43,803 nucleotides of DNA from Tatumella sp. JGM91 (GTDB lineage Bacteria; Pseudomonadota; Gammaproteobacteria; Enterobacterales; Enterobacteriaceae). The DNA lies in assembly GCF_018257575.1 (NCBI RefSeq), contig NZ_JAERJP010000025.1:1-43803 (forward strand). Direction: 5' to 3'. Both the position numbers and the translations under genes were made by a program. Positions within the stretch are counted from its first letter, which is position 1. Each line of letters starts with the position of its first letter. The notes beneath the pieces were generated by a model, which searched no databases, was not told the DNA's origin, and saw only the letters and a program-made list of their open reading frames with translations. Positions 1 to 7,842 of the stretch are shown here, piece by piece.

Positions 1-1
1 G

Positions 2-40
2 GTAACGTTGAACCCGGAACGGGAAAAACAGGCGGCTTAA
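2..40 (+). CDS. 3' end of an unidentified upstream gene
   Basis: The window opens in a reading frame that ends in VTLNPEREKQAA followed by TAA at 38-40. Only 12 codons are visible, so no family can be named. It is on the same strand as the following ketopantoate reductase gene but about 190 bases away from it. It could also be chance open frame; the main support is the lack of any other gene reaching into the window here. Confidence 0.3.
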   Translation, partial: VTLNPEREKQAA

Positions 41-232
41 ATTAACCGGGGGTGACAACTACCTTGACACTTACCGGTATCAGGAAACCACACGTCTGAT
101 GTCGGGGTGGCGAACAGCCGGTTTTACTATTTGCAATTCCCCGGTGAAGATAACTTTTAGTCATACCGGCTGGCTTTTACGATGGCTGCCTTTTATGGTA
201 GTTATTCTGAGACGGAACACAGGAGAAAGGTA

Positions 233-1159
233 ATGCGGATACTGGTTGTCGGGGCCGGATCGACCGGCGGATATTTTGGTGCATGTCTGGCACGGCATGG
301 TCGCGATGTGACTTTTCTGGTACGTGGTGAGCGGGCAAAAAAACTCAGGCAACAGGGTTTAGTGATCCATGCTGATTCAGGCACTTTCACACTGCAGCCC
401 AATACGCTGCTGGCAACAGAGATTACGACACCTTATGACCTGATTATTATCACCGTCAAAAGTTTTGCTTTACCGGGAGCAATCACTGATCTGCGGGCGG
501 CAGCAGGTGAACACACACTAATACTGCCTGTCCTTAATGGCATGCAACATATCGATACTTTACGCCGCGAGTTCGGCGACGATAAAGTCATCGGCGGGTT
601 GTGTAAAATCCACGCCACTCTGAATGATAAAGGTGAAGTATTACAAATGTCGCCCCTGCACCAGCTATGCTACGGAGAACTTGATGGCAGTAATACATCA
701 CGTATTCAACAGCTCGATCAACTGCTGAGTGGCTGCGGATTTGACAATAGACTGTCATCTTCGGTGCAAAGTGATCTGTGGGAGAAATGGTTATTGCTAA
801 GCACTCTCGGGGCCGTGACCTGTTTATCACGGGGTAACACCAGGCAGATACTGACATCTGCAGGCGGAGAAACTCTGCTTAACAGTATTTTTAGTGAAGG
901 ACTGGCGGTGATCACGGCCAGTGGCTACCGCCAGCGCCCGGCGATAATCGCCGCTATTCTGCAGACACTGAGTAATCCGGAAACCCCGATGACATCATCG
1001 ATGTACCGTGATTTGCAGCAAGGCGCACTGATAGAAGCAGAACCGATTATCGGCGATCTGGTTGACAGGGCGCGTCAGCATGCAATTACGGTTCCGTTGC
1101 TGAATGCTGTTTTTGTGAATTTACAGGTCTACCTGAGATCCCGCCAGGCGGAGAGCTAG
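233..1159 (+). CDS. PanE-family 2-dehydropantoate 2-reductase
   Basis: Predicted cytosolic NADPH-dependent reductase of the ApbA/PanE family, which reduces ketopantoate to pantoate in coenzyme A synthesis; many genomes carry paralogues acting on other 2-oxo acids. The N-terminus is a Rossmann strand with the dinucleotide motif VGAGSTGGYFG at residues 5-15, and the C-terminal half (about residue 170 on, WEKWLLLSTLGAVTCL) matches the helical ApbA_C domain. Length is about 308 residues, normal for the family. I start at 233 because AGGAGAAAGG lies just upstream; an ORF extension to 182 has no ribosome site. It stands alone, head-on to tmaR. A paralogue rather than the housekeeping panE is likely because the neighbourhood is not the usual panE context. 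Confidence 0.85.
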   Translation: MRILVVGAGSTGGYFGACLARHGRDVTFLVRGERAKKLRQQGLVIHADSGTFTLQPNTLLATEITTPYDLIIITVKSFALPGAITDLRAAAGEHTLILPVLNGMQHIDTLRREFGDDKVIGGLCKIHATLNDKGEVLQMSPLHQLCYGELDGSNTSRIQQLDQLLSGCGFDNRLSSSVQSDLWEKWLLLSTLGAVTCLSRGNTRQILTSAGGETLLNSIFSEGLAVITASGYRQRPAIIAAILQTLSNPETPMTSSMYRDLQQGALIEAEPIIGDLVDRARQHAITVPLLNAVFVNLQVYLRSRQAES

Positions 1160-1166
1160 GCAGAGC

Positions 1167-1195
1167 AAAAAAAAGCCCGGACACTGAGCCCGGGC
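1167..1195 (-). terminator. Rho-independent terminator of tmaR
   Basis: On the minus strand GCCCGG and CCGGGC form a stem around a nine-base loop (1175-1195) followed by eight T residues (1167-1174). It lies 23 bases after the tmaR stop and may also insulate the converging reductase gene. Confidence 0.85.
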
Positions 1196-1217
1196 AGAGT
1201 GTGTTCAGCAGACCGGA

Positions 1218-1556
1218 CTATTTTTTTTCTTCTGCGGACAGGGGTTTTTGTTCACCCGCCAGCTTCAGTTTTTTCGAGATTTCACGACGTTCTTTTGACA
1301 GGTCAGCGTTCCTGATGATGTACTCATCCACCCTGTCTTCATAATCGCTGCGCATACTGGCAATAATTTCCTGCACAGCCTCAATACTCATCCCCGGCTT
1401 AATATATTCGCTCAGGTTATCCAGTAACAAAACGCGTTTCTGATTGTCGCGGACTTTTTTCTCAACGTCGGCAATCTCGCGCTGTAATTTATTTTTGCGA
1501 CGAAACATACGTACAAATTCAAGTACGTCCTGGAAAGATTGTCTGGCATTTTCCAT
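1218..1556 (-). CDS. tmaR: PTS regulator TmaR (YeeX)
   Basis: Small, highly charged coiled-coil protein of 112 residues, very close to E. coli YeeX/TmaR over its length ([20 protein letters not shown] near the N-terminus, then [17 protein letters not shown]). In E. coli TmaR clusters at the cell pole and holds enzyme I of the sugar phosphotransferase system there, tuning sugar uptake. No membrane segment or signal peptide is seen. The ATG at 1556 is preceded by TGAGGTG. The C-terminal tail is lysine/glutamate rich and differs from E. coli, as expected for a fast-evolving tail. The order tmaR-yeeA-dacD is that of E. coli, which supports the assignment. Confidence 0.93.
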   Translation of the reverse strand: MENARQSFQDVLEFVRMFRRKNKLQREIADVEKKVRDNQKRVLLLDNLSEYIKPGMSIEAVQEIIASMRSDYEDRVDEYIIRNADLSKERREISKKLKLAGEQKPLSAEEKK

Positions 1557-1709
1557 GATAACACCTCAGTTTGATGCCTGTTCTGGCAGGCGTATGAGTT
1601 TCAGAATCAATCGGGTTCAGATAAGTCCCCGGCGGTACTACTGTGACTTCTAAAACTTTTCAGTACCTTATCTTAGCTCAAAGGAACTGTAATTCAATTC
1701 TCCCACAGA

Positions 1710-2768
1710 TTACTTTCTCAACACCATGCGGATCAGTTCATTCATTCTTAATAACTGACCATGCAGCTCCAGGCTCAGCCATACATATCCGTAAACCTGT
1801 GCCGCCTCAGCATTGGCATGTTCAGCTTTGGCGAGCAGTAATTTCAGCTCACGATCAACTTCTTCCAGTTCTGCAGTAGTATTCGCCAGCTGATCAGTAA
1901 TACCGCTGGTCAGCATATCAGATAAGGTACGGAACAGATTCTCGGTTAACACCTGAGTACGGCGTATGGTTGGTGCATTCAGCAGTAATAAATGACTTTC
2001 ACGGGATGCCCACCAGGCATTTATCTGCATCTCCAGGGTATATACCATATTACGCTGAATTGTCTGAATGGCTTCAAATACTGATTTCGGTATCCGTGTT
2101 TCTTTACAGGCCGGTTCCAGCAGTGATCGCATTTTCACTACGTCGGTCAGCAGATGATGTATCGGTTTGTTCAGCCGTGGTTTCTCCAGCAGATTGGGAG
2201 ATACCCCGGTATGGTAAATTTTCATTGAAGCGATCAGGGCATCAGACATCCGGATACGCCAGAAAGTATAGGCGCGCTGGGCCCAGATACCGGTGAAGAT
2301 TACCGCCAGTATCGAACCGAAGATAACATCGCCGCCCCGCCATAATGCTGTCAGGAAGTCACCGGCAGGCGCGCCGACCACCACCCCGAGGGTGATACCG
2401 ATCAGCAGCGCCATATACGGGCGTTTTCCCAGGGTTAAATAGCCACAGATAAACATGACCACCCCGCACCAAGCAAGCATGACCGGTAACGAAATCAGTT
2501 CCAGTTTCAGTGCTATCAGCCCGGAAACAGAACCGGCAACAGTACCAATAATTCGCTGGACTGCGCGTGGAAATACATTTCCCCAGGAAGAAATGGGCCC
2601 CATCACCACCACCAGAGTGATCAGTGGCCAGCTTCCTTCAGGTATATGCAGCAACCTGACCAGCAGAAAAGAAAGTAAAAAAGCAATAGCAATACGCAGT
2701 CCGTGAACGAACTTGTAATGGCGGTATAACCAAAATTCCGGGCGGGATATAGGCTTGTCGGGACGCAC
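1710..2768 (-). CDS. yeeA: YeeA-type FUSC inner-membrane protein
   Basis: A 352-residue membrane protein, the same length as E. coli YeeA and similar throughout (for example LPVMLAWCGVVMFICGYL and KMRSLLEPACKETRIPKS). It belongs to the fusaric acid resistance/aromatic acid exporter (FUSC) superfamily: about six hydrophobic segments in residues 20-170, then a long cytoplasmic helical part. The transported substrate of YeeA is not known. The start is a GTG at 2768 (minus strand), matching the E. coli N-terminus MRADK with MRPDK here. It lies between dacD and tmaR; in E. coli sbmC separates yeeA from dacD and is missing here. Confidence 0.9.
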   Translation of the reverse strand: MRPDKPISRPEFWLYRHYKFVHGLRIAIAFLLSFLLVRLLHIPEGSWPLITLVVVMGPISSWGNVFPRAVQRIIGTVAGSVSGLIALKLELISLPVMLAWCGVVMFICGYLTLGKRPYMALLIGITLGVVVGAPAGDFLTALWRGGDVIFGSILAVIFTGIWAQRAYTFWRIRMSDALIASMKIYHTGVSPNLLEKPRLNKPIHHLLTDVVKMRSLLEPACKETRIPKSVFEAIQTIQRNMVYTLEMQINAWWASRESHLLLLNAPTIRRTQVLTENLFRTLSDMLTSGITDQLANTTAELEEVDRELKLLLAKAEHANAEAAQVYGYVWLSLELHGQLLRMNELIRMVLRK

Positions 2769-2897
2769 ACTTATTTTCCGGTCATTAACTGAATCGCTAT
2801 TTTCGCATATTCCCGGGAAAAGATCTGTGGTGATAAATCATTAGATGATTATGTCTGGAAAAAAACGCACCGGTTGCGGGGCGAGGGTATTCAGTTA

Positions 2898-2920
2898 TTC
2901 AGGCCACAAAGTGGCCTGAA
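2898..2920 (-). terminator. Perfect 10-bp hairpin after dacD
   Basis: TTCAGGCCAC, three bases, then GTGGCCTGAA form a perfect stem-loop 23 bases after the dacD stop codon. There is no U-tract on either strand, so it may act as a weak or Rho-assisted terminator or an mRNA 3' end stabiliser. Confidence 0.5.
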
Positions 2921-2942
2921 TACGCGCAGGTACGGCGGGAAG

Positions 2943-4112
2943 TTACAATTTTTTCTTAATATAATCCGTCAGCCGGGTCACGATCCCCCCCTGTCTGACT
3001 TCCTGCAGTGCCACCAGCGGATAACTGGCAATCTGTTTGTCTTTATCCATTACCTGGATTTCACCTACCTGCTGATCAGCTGCCAGAGGCGCATCCAGTT
3101 CTTTCTTATCAATCACGTAGCGGGCTTTTACCTGGCTGATGTCACCACGCGGTAATGACAGATAAACATCTTTCGCTGACCCGACATTCACCGTGTGCGG
3201 GTTGCCGTACCAGACATTCTCGGTACCGATAGCTTTTCCGGCGTGGAACAATTGTACAGTATCGAAGTTATTTTGCCCCCAGACCAGCAGCTTCCTGGCC
3301 TGGTCTTCACGACCTTTCGGACTTTTGGCCCCCATAACAACCGCAATCAGGCGGTGCTGGCCAATAATATTTGATGCGATAATATTGAATCCGGCGGTTT
3401 CCGTATGTCCGGTTTTCATGCCGTCAACATGCAGGCTATTGTCCCACAGTAAACCGACGCGGTTATTCTGCGTGATACCATTCCATGTCATCGTCTTCTG
3501 ACTGTACATATGATAGAACTCAGGCTCACCGTGAATAATCGCCATGGCGACAATCCCCAGATCCCGTGCGGTACTGTACTGCCCCGGGGCATCCAGACCA
3601 TGAACCGTTTCAAAATGGGTATTTTTCAGTCCCAGATTAGCCACAACCTGGTTCATCAGTTTGACAAAATTATCCTGACCGCCGGCAACATAATCGGCCA
3701 GAGCAACACAGGCATCATTCCCTGAGTCGACAATCACCCCGCGGCTTAAATCGCGTACTGAGATTTTATCACCGGGTTTGAGGAACATCAGCGATGAGCC
3801 TTTGAATACCGGATTACCTGCACCCCAGGCATCAGTCCCTACCGTCACAATATCATCCGGGGTAATTCGTTTCTGGTTAATCGCACGGTCAACCACATAA
3901 CCTGTAACCAGCTTAGTCAGGCTCGCAGGGTTACGGCGTTCATCGGGATTTCCTGAAGTCAGTACCTGTCCGGTCGTTGCATCCATTAATACCCATGAAG
4001 CAGCATCAATGGTCGGGGGCGTCATGGAAAAAGGCAGGGCATTGTCATCAGCAAACGCTGTTGATGCCAGTAATATCATACCCGGTACAGTAATAAGCAG
4101 ACGCCTTTTCAA
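2943..4112 (-). CDS. dacD: D-alanyl-D-alanine carboxypeptidase DacD (PBP6b)
   Basis: Low-molecular-weight penicillin-binding protein that trims the terminal D-Ala from peptidoglycan pentapeptides in the periplasm. Residues 1-22 are a Sec signal peptide (cleavage likely after AFA). The three active-site motifs are present: SLTK near residue 65, SGN near 129 and KTG near 234, followed by the PBP5_C beta domain. At 389 residues it matches E. coli DacD (388) and shares long identical stretches such as THFETVHGLDAPGQ and HGEPEFYHMYS. The C-terminus SRLTDYIKKKL is an amphipathic membrane anchor typical of DacA/C/D. In E. coli dacD neighbours sbcB, and here sbcB begins 3 kb away. Confidence 0.94.
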   Translation of the reverse strand: MKRRLLITVPGMILLASTAFADDNALPFSMTPPTIDAASWVLMDATTGQVLTSGNPDERRNPASLTKLVTGYVVDRAINQKRITPDDIVTVGTDAWGAGNPVFKGSSLMFLKPGDKISVRDLSRGVIVDSGNDACVALADYVAGGQDNFVKLMNQVVANLGLKNTHFETVHGLDAPGQYSTARDLGIVAMAIIHGEPEFYHMYSQKTMTWNGITQNNRVGLLWDNSLHVDGMKTGHTETAGFNIIASNIIGQHRLIAVVMGAKSPKGREDQARKLLVWGQNNFDTVQLFHAGKAIGTENVWYGNPHTVNVGSAKDVYLSLPRGDISQVKARYVIDKKELDAPLAADQQVGEIQVMDKDKQIASYPLVALQEVRQGGIVTRLTDYIKKKL

Positions 4113-4595
4113 GCTAAGTTCCTCAATAATTAGGGTGGAGAGACAGATTTAGTCGCATTTTTACGGCATTTCAGTGCCACTGGCATCTATCAATTGTGAG
4201 AAAATGTAACACTGAATCTGGCTATATCTGCTGTAAAACCGCCAGTTGAAACAGAATCTGCTGCTTATAGTCAGCCCGCGGGGATGAGTTTACTTATCCC
4301 CGCGCTATACTGCAGCCAAATGCTGTCACAACCCTCTGTACAGATTTGTCATTTTATCCCCTGAAAGGAATTATTTACTCACAGTCGGTAGTACTGTGTC
4401 AGCCTCTGTGAGACGGCTTCCGCAACACAGGGAGGGCTCTGGTACAAAAGACGGTTAAAGGTAACACCGGACATAACAGCGTTATCTGCCGGAATAATGA
4501 ACTGAATAAAACCTGACCGGATACAGGGGCCCTCCCGACACCGATCGTTAATCTGCAGACAAACGTCCTGTCCGCCCTGCCGTGGTTCCCGGCGG
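4113..4595. other. Intergenic region, no gene recognised
   Basis: This 480-base stretch holds the dacD promoter side and an AT-rich block but no coding region I can support. An open frame at 4399-4647 on the minus strand overlaps the ogr-like gene, has arginine/serine-rich shadow-like composition and no ribosome site, so I leave it out. Confidence 0.5.
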
Positions 4596-4793
4596 TCAGC
4601 ACGGATGTGTTACTGCCTGCCCCGCTGCCGGTTTTGACGGTGCGCAAATAATTTTATCTATACTCTCAATGGTTTTAAAAGTGCAGGAACAAGACAAATC
4701 CCGGCATTGATAATATGCTTCCTTAGTATTATCGGTAATATAGCGGCTGGTCCGCGTATGGGATGTATGGTTACACACAGGACAACGCATCAT
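4596..4793 (-). CDS. Orphan Ogr/Delta-type zinc-finger activator
   Basis: A 65-residue protein matching the P2 Ogr / P4 Delta family of late-promoter activators, which bind DNA upstream of P2-type late promoters and contact RNA polymerase alpha. The family signature is clear: CPVCNH at residues 4-9, HTRTSRYITD, then CRDLSCSCTF giving the four zinc-binding cysteines. No P2-type structural genes are nearby, so it has no local target. It compares with ogrK, a solitary P2 remnant known in E. coli K-12. Divergent from the S24 repressor at 4949. Probably a relic of an excised or decayed P2/186-type phage; it may still respond to an incoming relative. Confidence 0.85.
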   Translation of the reverse strand: MMRCPVCNHTSHTRTSRYITDNTKEAYYQCRDLSCSCTFKTIESIDKIICAPSKPAAGQAVTHPC

Positions 4794-4914
4794 AATCAGG
4801 GCCTTTCTGAAGGTTAACTGTTCCCCTGTTTACAGGGACGGAGTGCCGGGACTGAATGATCCACCGGCAAAATAATAATACCTCAGGTAATATTATTTTC
4901 AATACTCCGGGTAC

Positions 4915-4946
4915 TTTATTTTTAATAGCAGGGGTATTAAAATAAA
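4915..4946. promoter_or_regulatory. Inverted repeat at the start of the S24 regulator
   Basis: TTTATTTTTAATA at 4915-4927 is matched by TATTAAAATAAA at 4935-4946, ending two bases before the ATG at 4949. It covers the position of a ribosome site, and no Shine-Dalgarno sequence is visible. It may be an autoregulatory operator or a translation-controlling hairpin. Confidence 0.45.
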
Positions 4947-4948
4947 TC

Positions 4949-5659
4949 ATGGAAAAGAGAAAAGAACTGACGACAGAACAGCTAGAAGATGCCAGCCGTC
5001 TGAAAGCTTTGTACGAGTCAAAAAGAAAACAGCTGCAACTGACCCAGCAGATGATCGCCAATGAGCTGAATATTACTCAGGGCGCAGTGGGACACTATCT
5101 GAATGGCAGAAATGCACTGAATGTAAAAGTAGCCGCTATTTTCTCGCAACTGCTGCACTGTTCGATTGCAGATTTCAGTGAAACGCTATCTGCAGAGGCC
5201 AAAGCACTGCACGGTGCGTCAGAAAAAAATGTGCGTTATGCAGGCCCCTATGTTCCCGGAAAACATTACCCGGTACTGAGTTCGGTGCAGGCGGGCTGCT
5301 GGTCTGAAGCAGTGGAAGCTTATACCCTCGAAGATATCAGTGTCTGGCTGGAGTCTGATGCACATATTCAGGGAGAGGCTTTCTGGCTGAAAGTTGAGGG
5401 CGACTCAATGACTTCCCCGACCGGTCAGAGCGTACCGGAAGGTATGTATGTCTTATTTGATACCGGCCGTGAAGCCATTAATGGCAGCCTGGTGATCGCC
5501 AAGCTGGTCGATTCGAATGATGCCACCTTCAAGAAACTGATTATTGATGGCGGTCAGAAATACCTGAAAGGCTTAAATCCTGCCTGGCCAGCGATACCCA
5601 TTAACGGGAACTGCAGAATTATCGGTGTTGCCGTTGAAGCGCGGATGCGGTTCCTGTAA
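4949..5659 (+). CDS. Lambdoid-type CI repressor, orphan (HTH-S24)
   Basis: 236-residue two-domain regulator. Residues about 20-75 form an XRE helix-turn-helix (LTQQMIANELNITQGAVGHYLNG). The C-terminal half is an S24 (LexA/CI) autoprotease: VEGDSMTSPTG holds the catalytic serine and FKKLI the lysine, and the AG cleavage pair is seen in VQAGCW. So it should be inactivated by RecA filaments after DNA damage. Its C-terminus GVAVEARMRFL recurs as a relic behind the prophage cI gene at 38494. No integrase or lytic genes accompany it; the divergent ogr-like gene suggests both remain from an older prophage. Its current targets are unknown. Confidence 0.85.
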   Translation: MEKRKELTTEQLEDASRLKALYESKRKQLQLTQQMIANELNITQGAVGHYLNGRNALNVKVAAIFSQLLHCSIADFSETLSAEAKALHGASEKNVRYAGPYVPGKHYPVLSSVQAGCWSEAVEAYTLEDISVWLESDAHIQGEAFWLKVEGDSMTSPTGQSVPEGMYVLFDTGREAINGSLVIAKLVDSNDATFKKLIIDGGQKYLKGLNPAWPAIPINGNCRIIGVAVEARMRFL

Positions 5660-5806
5660 CCGCTGCCGGTCTGTGCAGTGAATTGTCAGTTGATGTAAAT
5701 CTGTGATCTCACCAATATCTTTTAAGAAAATACCTATCCACTGCTTCACCGGTTAGCCGTTTAGTAATGATTAATAAACGTGATTAATTATTATAAGGCG
5801 GTAACG

Positions 5807-6562
5807 ATGCTGATAGAAAAGAAAAGTGGCCGGTCGGCCACAGAGAACCGCAGGCTGGCGGTTACCCTTGCCGGTACTGCCGGTATACTGAATGTACTGG
5901 CGCTGGGCGCTTTCGGGTTATTTCCGTCGAATATGACAGGGAATGCAACTCAGCTTTCAGCCGAGGTACTGGAGTGGGATCAGCGACAAATGTGGCAGTT
6001 GTTACTGCTACTGCTATGTTTTATGGGCGGCGCATTTACTTCACGGTTACTGGTTTCTTTCGGCAAAAAATACCATCTGCGGACTATTTACGCACATATT
6101 TTGCTGGGCGAAGGTATTATACTGGCAGTACCGGCTATTGGCAGTTTATGGTTAAGCCTCCCTGTCGATAAAACCCTGCTGGTCAATATGCTGGGCTTCC
6201 TGCTCGGTTTACATAATTCGACGTCCACCCAGCTTTCCCAGGGAAAAGTCCGAACCACTCATATTACCGGCACGCTGACAGATGCGGGGATAACCCTGGC
6301 GACCCTGTTACTTCACCGGGTACTCCGGTATTCGGCGGAAGAACGTCGTCATCACCAGTATCTGCTCAGTATTTACCTGACTGCCACCGGGGCATTTATT
6401 ACCGGAGGTATTATTGGCGTGTTGTCATTTAACCTGTTTTCAATGCAGGCTTTTTCACTGGCCGGTATTGTGCTGGTGCTGGTTTCCGGAATAACAATAC
6501 GGCGAACCCTGCAACAGCAACGGCGTATAGCAGGCCGCATCAGCCCGGTCAGAGTCCCCTGA
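5807..6562 (+). CDS. DUF1275 (YoaK-type) inner-membrane protein
   Basis: Integral membrane protein of about 251 residues with six hydrophobic segments. The conserved DUF1275 features are present: FPSNMTGNATQLS near residue 40 and the GLHNSTSTQ... TTHITGTLTDAG segment. The biochemical function of this family is not known. I start at ATG 5807, which has AAGGCGG upstream; the longer frame from a GTG at 5780 has none. It stands alone between the orphan repressor and a small membrane protein. Confidence 0.85.
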   Translation: MLIEKKSGRSATENRRLAVTLAGTAGILNVLALGAFGLFPSNMTGNATQLSAEVLEWDQRQMWQLLLLLLCFMGGAFTSRLLVSFGKKYHLRTIYAHILLGEGIILAVPAIGSLWLSLPVDKTLLVNMLGFLLGLHNSTSTQLSQGKVRTTHITGTLTDAGITLATLLLHRVLRYSAEERRHHQYLLSIYLTATGAFITGGIIGVLSFNLFSMQAFSLAGIVLVLVSGITIRRTLQQQRRIAGRISPVRVP

Positions 6563-6656
6563 GTTGTATTTATTCACTACAGCGGCACAGCCATTTATAC
6601 AGCAGAGGTTATATAAAAGATCCGCCGCAGCGGATCCCGTGGATCAAACGATAGAG

Positions 6657-6887
6657 TTATGGTGCCGTGCCATAGGCCTGTCTGAAATCATCTTCCATTT
6701 GTTCACAAACTCCGGCCAGACGTTGCTGTTCAGAGAGTGAATTAGCTTTATTCAGGTTAGCTCTGCACTGATGTACAGCCTCACGGGCATTGGTCATGGC
6801 CGCTTCTTTCATCGGTGAATCAAAGACAACTTTATAGACAAAAAATAAAACAACCAGCACCAGGACAGTTCCGACAAATGTTTTCAC
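6657..6887 (-). CDS. Small single-pass membrane protein
   Basis: 76 residues, family not recognised. Residues 4-21 (FVGTVLVLVVLFFVYKVV) form one membrane helix; the remainder is a charged helical tail with two cysteines (HQCRAN and GVCEQM) that would be in the periplasm if the N-terminus is inside. It lies between the DUF1275 gene and the sbcB leader, and its 5' end faces sbcB. Likely a real gene because composition and ribosome-site region (GAGGGTAGAGATG) look normal. Confidence 0.6.
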   Translation of the reverse strand: MKTFVGTVLVLVVLFFVYKVVFDSPMKEAAMTNAREAVHQCRANLNKANSLSEQQRLAGVCEQMEDDFRQAYGTAP

Positions 6888-7206
6888 ATCTCTACCCTCA
6901 TAGCTACAGTACCCACAATCTAAAACTAAATTAATGTAAAGGGAAGCAGGAAACCGACAACGACACCAGTTAATAGTGATGAAGGATAGTGCTGTGACAT
7001 ATATCCCTTAATTCACCACGGCCATGCGCAGAGACCCCGGCCGCAGCGTCAATAAATTGTGATCAGTATCAGTTTGGTACAAAATATCCGGTGTCATAAC
7101 AGAATCACCGGAAAACGCACTGTCATATAACAAGTGAACATTGAGCGAAGGTGAACGAAATACAGGGTATTCGATGCAACTAACAGGAAAAAGAGGACGG
7201 TAACGG
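6888..7206. promoter_or_regulatory. sbcB upstream region
   Basis: About 320 bases between the small membrane protein and the sbcB start. It contains a hairpin with CCGGTG and CACCGG arms (around 7089-7110) and one copy of TTTGGTACAAAAT at 7073-7085 that recurs just inside the prophage. No tRNA or further gene is seen. The ribosome site AGAGGACGG lies before ATG 7207. Confidence 0.5.
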
Positions 7207-7278
7207 ATGAAAAATAATGATGCAGCACAGCCTACCTTCCTCTTTCATGATTATGTGAATCAACGATTAAGTAAATGA
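7207..7278 (+). pseudogene. sbcB: 5' fragment of sbcB (exonuclease I), cut by the prophage
   Basis: The frame reads MKNNDAAQPTFLFHDY, closely matching the start of E. coli exonuclease I (MMNDGKQQSTFLFHDYETFG), with a good ribosome site AGAGGACGG. After the Tyr codon at 7252-7254 the match stops: six foreign codons (VNQRLSK) follow and a TGA at 7276. The D and Y residues belong to the first DEDD exonuclease motif, so everything after Exo I motif I is lost on this side. E. coli has sbcB beside dacD, which supports the identification. The rest of sbcB is expected beyond the right end of the prophage. sbcB is a known insertion site of some Stx phages. Confidence 0.85.
7239..7260. other. Candidate attL junction in sbcB
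   Basis: Host-like sbcB sequence ends and phage sequence begins within CTCTTTCATGATTATG (7241-7256). The exact common core cannot be fixed without attR, which is outside the window. Confidence 0.65.
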
Positions 7279-7311
7279 TTTAAATGGTAATATGCAATCA
7301 AGAAAACAGGG

Positions 7312-7332
7312 TTGGTACAAAATTTGGTACAA
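7312..7332. repeat. Tandem TTGGTACAA repeats near attL
   Basis: TTGGTACAAAA at 7312-7322 and TTTGGTACAAC at 7323-7333 sit in tandem, 60 bases inside the phage end. Their place suggests integrase arm-type binding sites. A further copy of TTTGGTACAAAAT lies at 7073-7085 in host DNA. Confidence 0.45.
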
Positions 7333-7342
7333 CCTTCCATTT

Positions 7343-7645
7343 TCAACCCGATTCAAAACTCTTCACTAAATGCGTCACCACTCCGATCACCCTGGCATCA
7401 TCCAGGGCATCACCTTCGATTATTCCACCGTCAGTGATAAACCGGCCGGCACCCACCGTAGCGAATACCTTCTGGCCGGACACCTCCAGTAAGACCACCC
7501 GCCCCGCTTTCGCCGGTATCCCCTGCTCGACCACAGTGTAGCCCTCATCAGTCGGAATAACGATTGACGATTCGGTAATACCCATGACACCGTTAGGCGT
7601 CAGGCGTGCTTCGATGTAGTCTGCTGCGGGGGACTGGAATGCCAT
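7343..7645 (-). CDS. UmuD-like S24-fold protein lacking the catalytic dyad
   Basis: About 100 residues starting at MAFQSPAADYIEARL, which matches the UmuD segment FPSPAADYVEQRI, and ending GVVTHLVKSF, matching UmuD GVVIHVVKAM. In UmuD the catalytic Ser sits in GDSM and the Lys in FTVKKL; here the corresponding places read TESSIV and VFATVG, so at least the lysine is missing. I start at 7645 (minus strand) because TGAGG precedes it; an extension to 7672 has no site. Similar short S24-like proteins occur in enterobacterial prophages and lack a defined role. It is the gene nearest attL, a common place for lysogenic cargo. It may bind UmuD, UmuC or a repressor as a non-cleavable partner; that is inference. 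Confidence 0.7.
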   Translation of the reverse strand: MAFQSPAADYIEARLTPNGVMGITESSIVIPTDEGYTVVEQGIPAKAGRVVLLEVSGQKVFATVGAGRFITDGGIIEGDALDDARVIGVVTHLVKSFESG

Positions 7646-7842
7646 GGGCTGCCTCAGATTGTAAAAGTGCAATGTCAGGTGACTTATCCCCAGCGGTCGG
7701 TAAGGGAATTACCTCGCAATCTGACTTTATTGCGGGCAGATTGACTTCATTTGCAGAATCCATTCTGCACGGATCAGAAGAAAATTTGCATATGTTACCT
7801 AATGGGTGAGCATTAAATACACCCTCGGTTTTTATAAGCATG

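Noticed and set aside
4399-4647. 82-residue minus-strand frame
   Set aside because: Overlaps the clear Ogr-type gene in another frame and lacks a start signal.
6888-7206. Search for a tRNA or ssrA end as the attachment site
   Set aside because: No cloverleaf or CCA end found; the interrupted sbcB frame explains the junction.
7593-7841. 82-residue minus-strand frame between the tailspike and UmuD-like genes, possibly an upstream part of the UmuD-like gene shifted by a frameshift
   Set aside because: No ribosome site, and the UmuD-like gene has its own good start and a complete family-like N-terminus; treated as untranslated spacer.
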